NCBI GenBank assembly: GCA_026770615.1
Contig: MU631328.1
Span: forward strand, 54,679-74,086
DNA: 19,408 bases
Direction: 5' to 3'
Source: Pavlovales sp. CCMP2436
Taxonomy: Eukaryota > Haptophyta > Pavlovophyceae > Pavlovales
Below are positions 16,788 through 19,408 of the stretch, in pieces; position 1 is the first letter of the stretch, and every line of letters starts with the position of its first letter. The position numbers were made by a program, and so were the translations under genes. A model generated the notes under the pieces. It saw only the letters and a list, made by a program, of their open reading frames with translations, searched no databases and was not told where the DNA came from.

Positions 16788-17968
16788 TTTAACTCTGATA
16801 AACATAAAATTGGCGCTAACTTTACACTTTGACTTTGACTGACTTTGAATAAAAAGTAATAACGTATAAAATGTACATATAATTAGATAGTTGGTTAACT
16901 TAAAATTCGCTTTAAAATAGTTAGTTAATAACTAACTTATGTGACGACTTAATCAGTGACGATTCTTGTATTATTATACTGTACATAGTGTGCAAGGCGA
17001 GCCGTACTAGGGCAAGCGCACGAGAAGCGAGCTGGTAGTGGTGCATCGTGTCGCCCTGTGTATTTTAGATACTCTTCAAATCCTCGGTCAACCCATCGGT
17101 CAGCACTTAGTCATATCTGATAGATCTTCGGTCAGTGACCGGCGAATATACAGCTCAAATAAAAATAATTGCCGAGTTAGTTGGTAAGTTACTAGTTAGT
17201 TACCCCCAACTCTCGGCTCGTGCGCAGCGCGCCTACGCACGGCGCTCGTGGCCTACGCGCTTGCCGCTTGCGGCCTACGCGTTCGCGGCCTACGTGCTCG
17301 CGGAGGTTGTCAATTTCGAAGACGGATAAGCAGGGTTCGCTCTCTGGGTGGATCGGGCGTGCGCCTCCGCCTCCCGCGGCAGGCGCTACGCCGTCCGATG
17401 CCCGCGATGATCGTCAACTCGGCCCCGGCTCAAAGTCCCCAGCCCCACCCTAATTTTACCGAACCGAACCTATAAAAAATAAGTGCACATGATATGGCAC
17501 TCATGAACAATACTTTCTTACTCCTAAGAGGCACTGCACCCAGCAGGTAGCCATGTTAACTACTAAGCTATAGGTATTCTCGATGCAAGGATGTGTGTGT
17601 GCGAGCTGTGGAACTTACAAGAATCAGAAGCAGCTGATATGCTTCTGGTGAAGATAAAGGTGGCGCCGCAGGCGATTTAAAGCCCCCCCCCATCCTCACA
17701 CACACGCGCACACGCACACTTCACCCTTCAGAATCTCCATTCTTTTGAAATCAAGTTTCGTCCTCTCCAACTCCTATTCTTAATAATCTGATTATTATTA
17801 TTATCATTTTTTAAAATTATTATTATTAATCTTTTTCATTCTCCGATGCTCAAGCAAAACATCGGATGATTTGACGAACCCCCCCCATATTTATTCTAAT
17901 TATCTCATAGATTTCGTGCATTCACGGGCATGGAGAATGTCTCGCAATCTCACACAGGCGGCACACGT
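16788..17968. other. Intergenic, repeats but no gene seen
   Basis: AT-rich at first. TCGGTCA words repeat near 17090-17140, and a short GC-rich repeat with GCGGCCTACGCGTTC units lies at 17225-17305 and gives an Ala/Tyr-rich open frame that I do not trust. A C-run with AAAGCCCCCCCC near 17679 resembles those at 1210 and 1297. ATT tracts lie at about 17790-17830. Confidence 0.5.
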
Positions 17969-18027
17969 TTCTCTTCCTCCTCGAATAGCTAAACACAGAC
18001 CGTCAAAAGATCCTTCTTTCTAATACA

Positions 18028-18109
18028 TATTATATATATATATATATATGTATAATATATAATATATATATGTATATATATATATATATTATATATATAC
18101 ATTATATTG

Positions 18110-18150
<41 letters not shown>
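18028..18150. repeat. (TA)n microsatellite
   Basis: About 120 bp of nearly pure TA with a few G or TATA interruptions. It is self-complementary and likely unstable in length. Confidence 0.9.
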
Positions 18151-18151
<1 letters not shown>

Positions 18152-18274
18152 CTAATTTATTAATTGTCATGCACGTACGACTTCGGGCTGCAAGTCGAGG
18201 GACATTGAAATAACAAAGAAAAAATTGTTTCTCTTCCTGCTCGAAGAGCTTAACACAGACCGCCAAAAGGTGCG

Positions 18275-18291
18275 TCTCTCTCTCTCTCGCG

Positions 18292-18377
<86 letters not shown>

Positions 18378-18405
18378 TTGTACGTTTATATATATATATA
18401 TATAC
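18275..18405. repeat. Compound (CT)n(TA)n(TG)n(TA)n microsatellite
   Basis: CT to about 18330 with a CGCGCG interruption, TA 18331-18357, TG to about 18377, then TA 18388-18404. Open frames on both strands through it are Ser/Leu, Tyr/Ile or Arg/Glu dipeptide repeats and not genes. Confidence 0.95.
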
Positions 18406-18468
18406 ATACATAACATTTATATTCCTCCTCGAAGAGCTTAACACAGAACCTCAAAAGGCGTAAAAATA

Positions 18469-18725
18469 AAATGGCGGATGGCTCCCTCGCGGAAGAGATA
18501 TTCATTCATTTATTTTATTATTAAACGGACGGCCTAACTACCGGGGTTTCAATCTATTTTACTTATTATAGAAATATTGACAGGCGTGCAAATCGGCGGA
18601 TGGCTCCATCGCGAGAGACGCCTTCGAGCTACCCGGCCATAGTTATATTTTTATTTATTTATTTATTTAGTATGAATTAACTTTACAGGCGTGCAAAGCG
18701 GGAGACGCCTTCGAGCTACCCGGCC
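18469..18725 (+). repeat. Repeats of GGCGGATGGCTCC and GAGACGCCTTCGAGCTACCCGGCC type units
   Basis: GGCGGATGGCTCC(C/A)TCGCG occurs at about 18473 and 18595. ACAGGCGTGCAAA followed by GAGACGCCTTCGAGCTACCC and GGCC occurs at 18580-18638 and 18685-18725. The copies are separated by ATTT-rich spacers (TTATTTATTTATTTAG). Confidence 0.75.
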
Positions 18726-18729
18726 GCGT

Positions 18730-18952
18730 GCTCTCGCCGCCGCCCAAACCGCCCTACCCTCCCTACACCTCCAGATACACAGGTAATTTAACCCACCCCC
18801 ACCCCCCCCCGTCCCACCCGGCGCACACTCGTCCCTCTCCGTTATACAATTTAGCTCTCGCCACCGCCCAATTCGCCCTACCCACCCGCTTCTACCTCCA
18901 GATACAACTCGCCCTACCCACCCGCTTCTACCTATAGATACACAAGTAATTT
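18730..18952 (+). repeat. Triplicated exon-like unit ending in a splice-donor-like sequence
   Basis: GCTCTCGCC, a CCGCCCTACCC(T/A)CCC core and CTACCTCCAGATACA make up the unit. Copies are at 18730-18790, 18854-18907 and 18908-18952 (the last truncated at the front). Copy one ends CACAG|GTAATTT and copy three CACAA|GTAATTT. Translation is Pro/Tyr-rich (PPKPPYPPYTSRYTG). It may be a duplicated exon end of a lost gene or simple satellite DNA. Confidence 0.6.
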
Positions 18953-19040
18953 GGAGGATTTTTTTTTAAAAAACCCGTGTTTTACTAATGTCTTTCAAAA
19001 ACTTTAATTTAAATCCCGTGTTTTACATGATGAAAAAAAA

Positions 19041-19294
19041 AATGTTATTTCAACTGCAGATCCCGAGTGTTACACGGCAGATACGGGGTGGATTTTAGGG
19101 GACAGTCTTGACGACGCTCAGCGGCGTATCCAACACTCCCCTCACACACACACAAATGTTGTTTCAACTGCCCGTCCGCCTTCGGGCTGCAAGTCGGGGG
19201 ACGTTAATATAACTATTATTTGGAGAACACTGCAGATCCCGAGTGCTACACGGCTGAAAACGGGATGGATTTCAGAGGGCATGTATCGACGACG
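19041..19294 (+). repeat. Two diverged copies of a ~70-bp unit
   Basis: ACTGCAGATCCCGAGTG(T/C)TACACGG, a variable stretch, then GG(G)TGGATTT(T/C)AG(A/G)GG and TCGACGACGC-type sequence are found at about 19052-19120 and 19229-19294. ATGTT(A/G)TTTCAACTGC precedes the first copy and stands alone at 19157. A short pair of AAA(T/C)CCCGTGTTTTAC lies just upstream (18973 and 19011). Confidence 0.7.
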
Positions 19295-19408
19295 CCCCCC
19301 CCCCCCCCCCGCCAATGTTGGTCCTCGCAAACCCCCCCCCCCCCCCCCCCCCCCCCCCCTTCTTATTCTTCCCCAACCCGCCCCCCCCCCCCCCCCCCCC
19401 CCCCCCCC
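19295..19408. repeat. Poly-C tracts at the window end (C16, C28, C28)
   Basis: C16 at 19295-19310, C28 at 19332-19359 and C28 at 19381-19408, where the window stops. Homopolymers of this length are poorly read, so the true lengths are uncertain and the last one probably marks where an assembly ended. Confidence 0.9.

Larger units (their letters stand above)
17970..18457 (+). repeat. Three copies of a ~40-bp unit, each followed by different sequence
   Basis: TTCCTCCTCGAA(T/G)AGCTTAACACAGACC(G)TCAAAAG-type units lie at 17970-18009, 18230-18269 and 18421-18457. Copy one is followed by an AT microsatellite, copy two by a CT/TA/TG compound microsatellite, copy three by neither. CTTCGGGCTGCAAGTCGAGG (18181) between copies one and two recurs at 19181. 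Confidence 0.75.

Noticed and set aside
17135..17329. Plus-strand 64-codon frame with Ala/Tyr repeats
   Set aside because: Its second half is a translation of the GCGGCCTACGCG tandem repeat and the first half has no recognisable feature.
18225..18444. Open frames on both strands across the CT/TA/TG tract
   Set aside because: They translate only dinucleotide repeats into dipeptide repeats.
1..19408. tRNA and rRNA genes
   Set aside because: No cloverleaf with a TTCGA-type arm in the right context and no conserved rRNA segment was seen by eye; a covariance-model scan would settle it.

Overview
The window is nuclear DNA from a eukaryote, most likely a single-celled alga (haptophyte or stramenopile-like; the lineage is an inference and not firm). 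Coding islands are GC-rich and separated by AT-rich or low-complexity DNA. There are no operons or Shine-Dalgarno spacing. Splice-donor-like sites appear at exon ends. A cytosolic ribosomal protein P0 exon, a Sel1-repeat/MYND-finger protein and a eukaryotic retroelement-type reverse transcriptase are all present. Tandem, inverted and simple repeats occupy a large share of the window. I see no tRNA, rRNA or CRISPR array.

Layout. 1-2060: repeats, with one possible small exon on the minus strand (613-822). 2062-3783: a divergent gene pair, an acidic disordered protein with two IQ-like repeats (minus) and a small probable membrane protein (plus), sharing about 345 bp of upstream DNA. 3925-5903: mobile and repeat DNA. 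It includes a perfect 39-bp palindrome flanked by a short direct repeat, inside a repeat that also occurs at about 14.15 and 14.92 kb, and a tandem dimer of a roughly 470-bp AT-rich element built from TTGCCATA/TATGGCAA words. That dimer abuts codon 114 of the P0 gene (5904-6245, minus), and the rest of P0 was not found. 6246-8447: mostly non-coding, with an 18-20-bp tandem repeat and a hairpin.

8448-9637 encodes seven to eight 36-residue Sel1 repeats followed by a complete MYND zinc finger. The reading frame moves twice, at least once by a single extra G in a G-run. 10030-10771 has open frames on both strands without a firm call. 10855-12859 (minus) is a 5'-truncated, decayed reverse transcriptase with a 4-bp frameshifting insertion and one in-frame TAA. 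12.9-13.64 kb is a GC-rich minisatellite next to an unassigned 193-residue open frame.

From about 14.9 kb to the end there is almost only repeat DNA: a GGATCC-bearing array; an 827-bp block bounded by inverted repeats that contains a C-tract array and a degenerate GGGCTA array; large microsatellites; several duplicated 40-70-bp units, one ending in a splice-donor-like sequence; and C16, C28 and C28 homopolymers, the last at the edge of the window.

The genes do not form a visible pathway. The most interesting material is the mobile and repeat DNA: the AT-rich dimer against P0, the 39-bp palindromic insertion and the inverted-repeat-bounded block.
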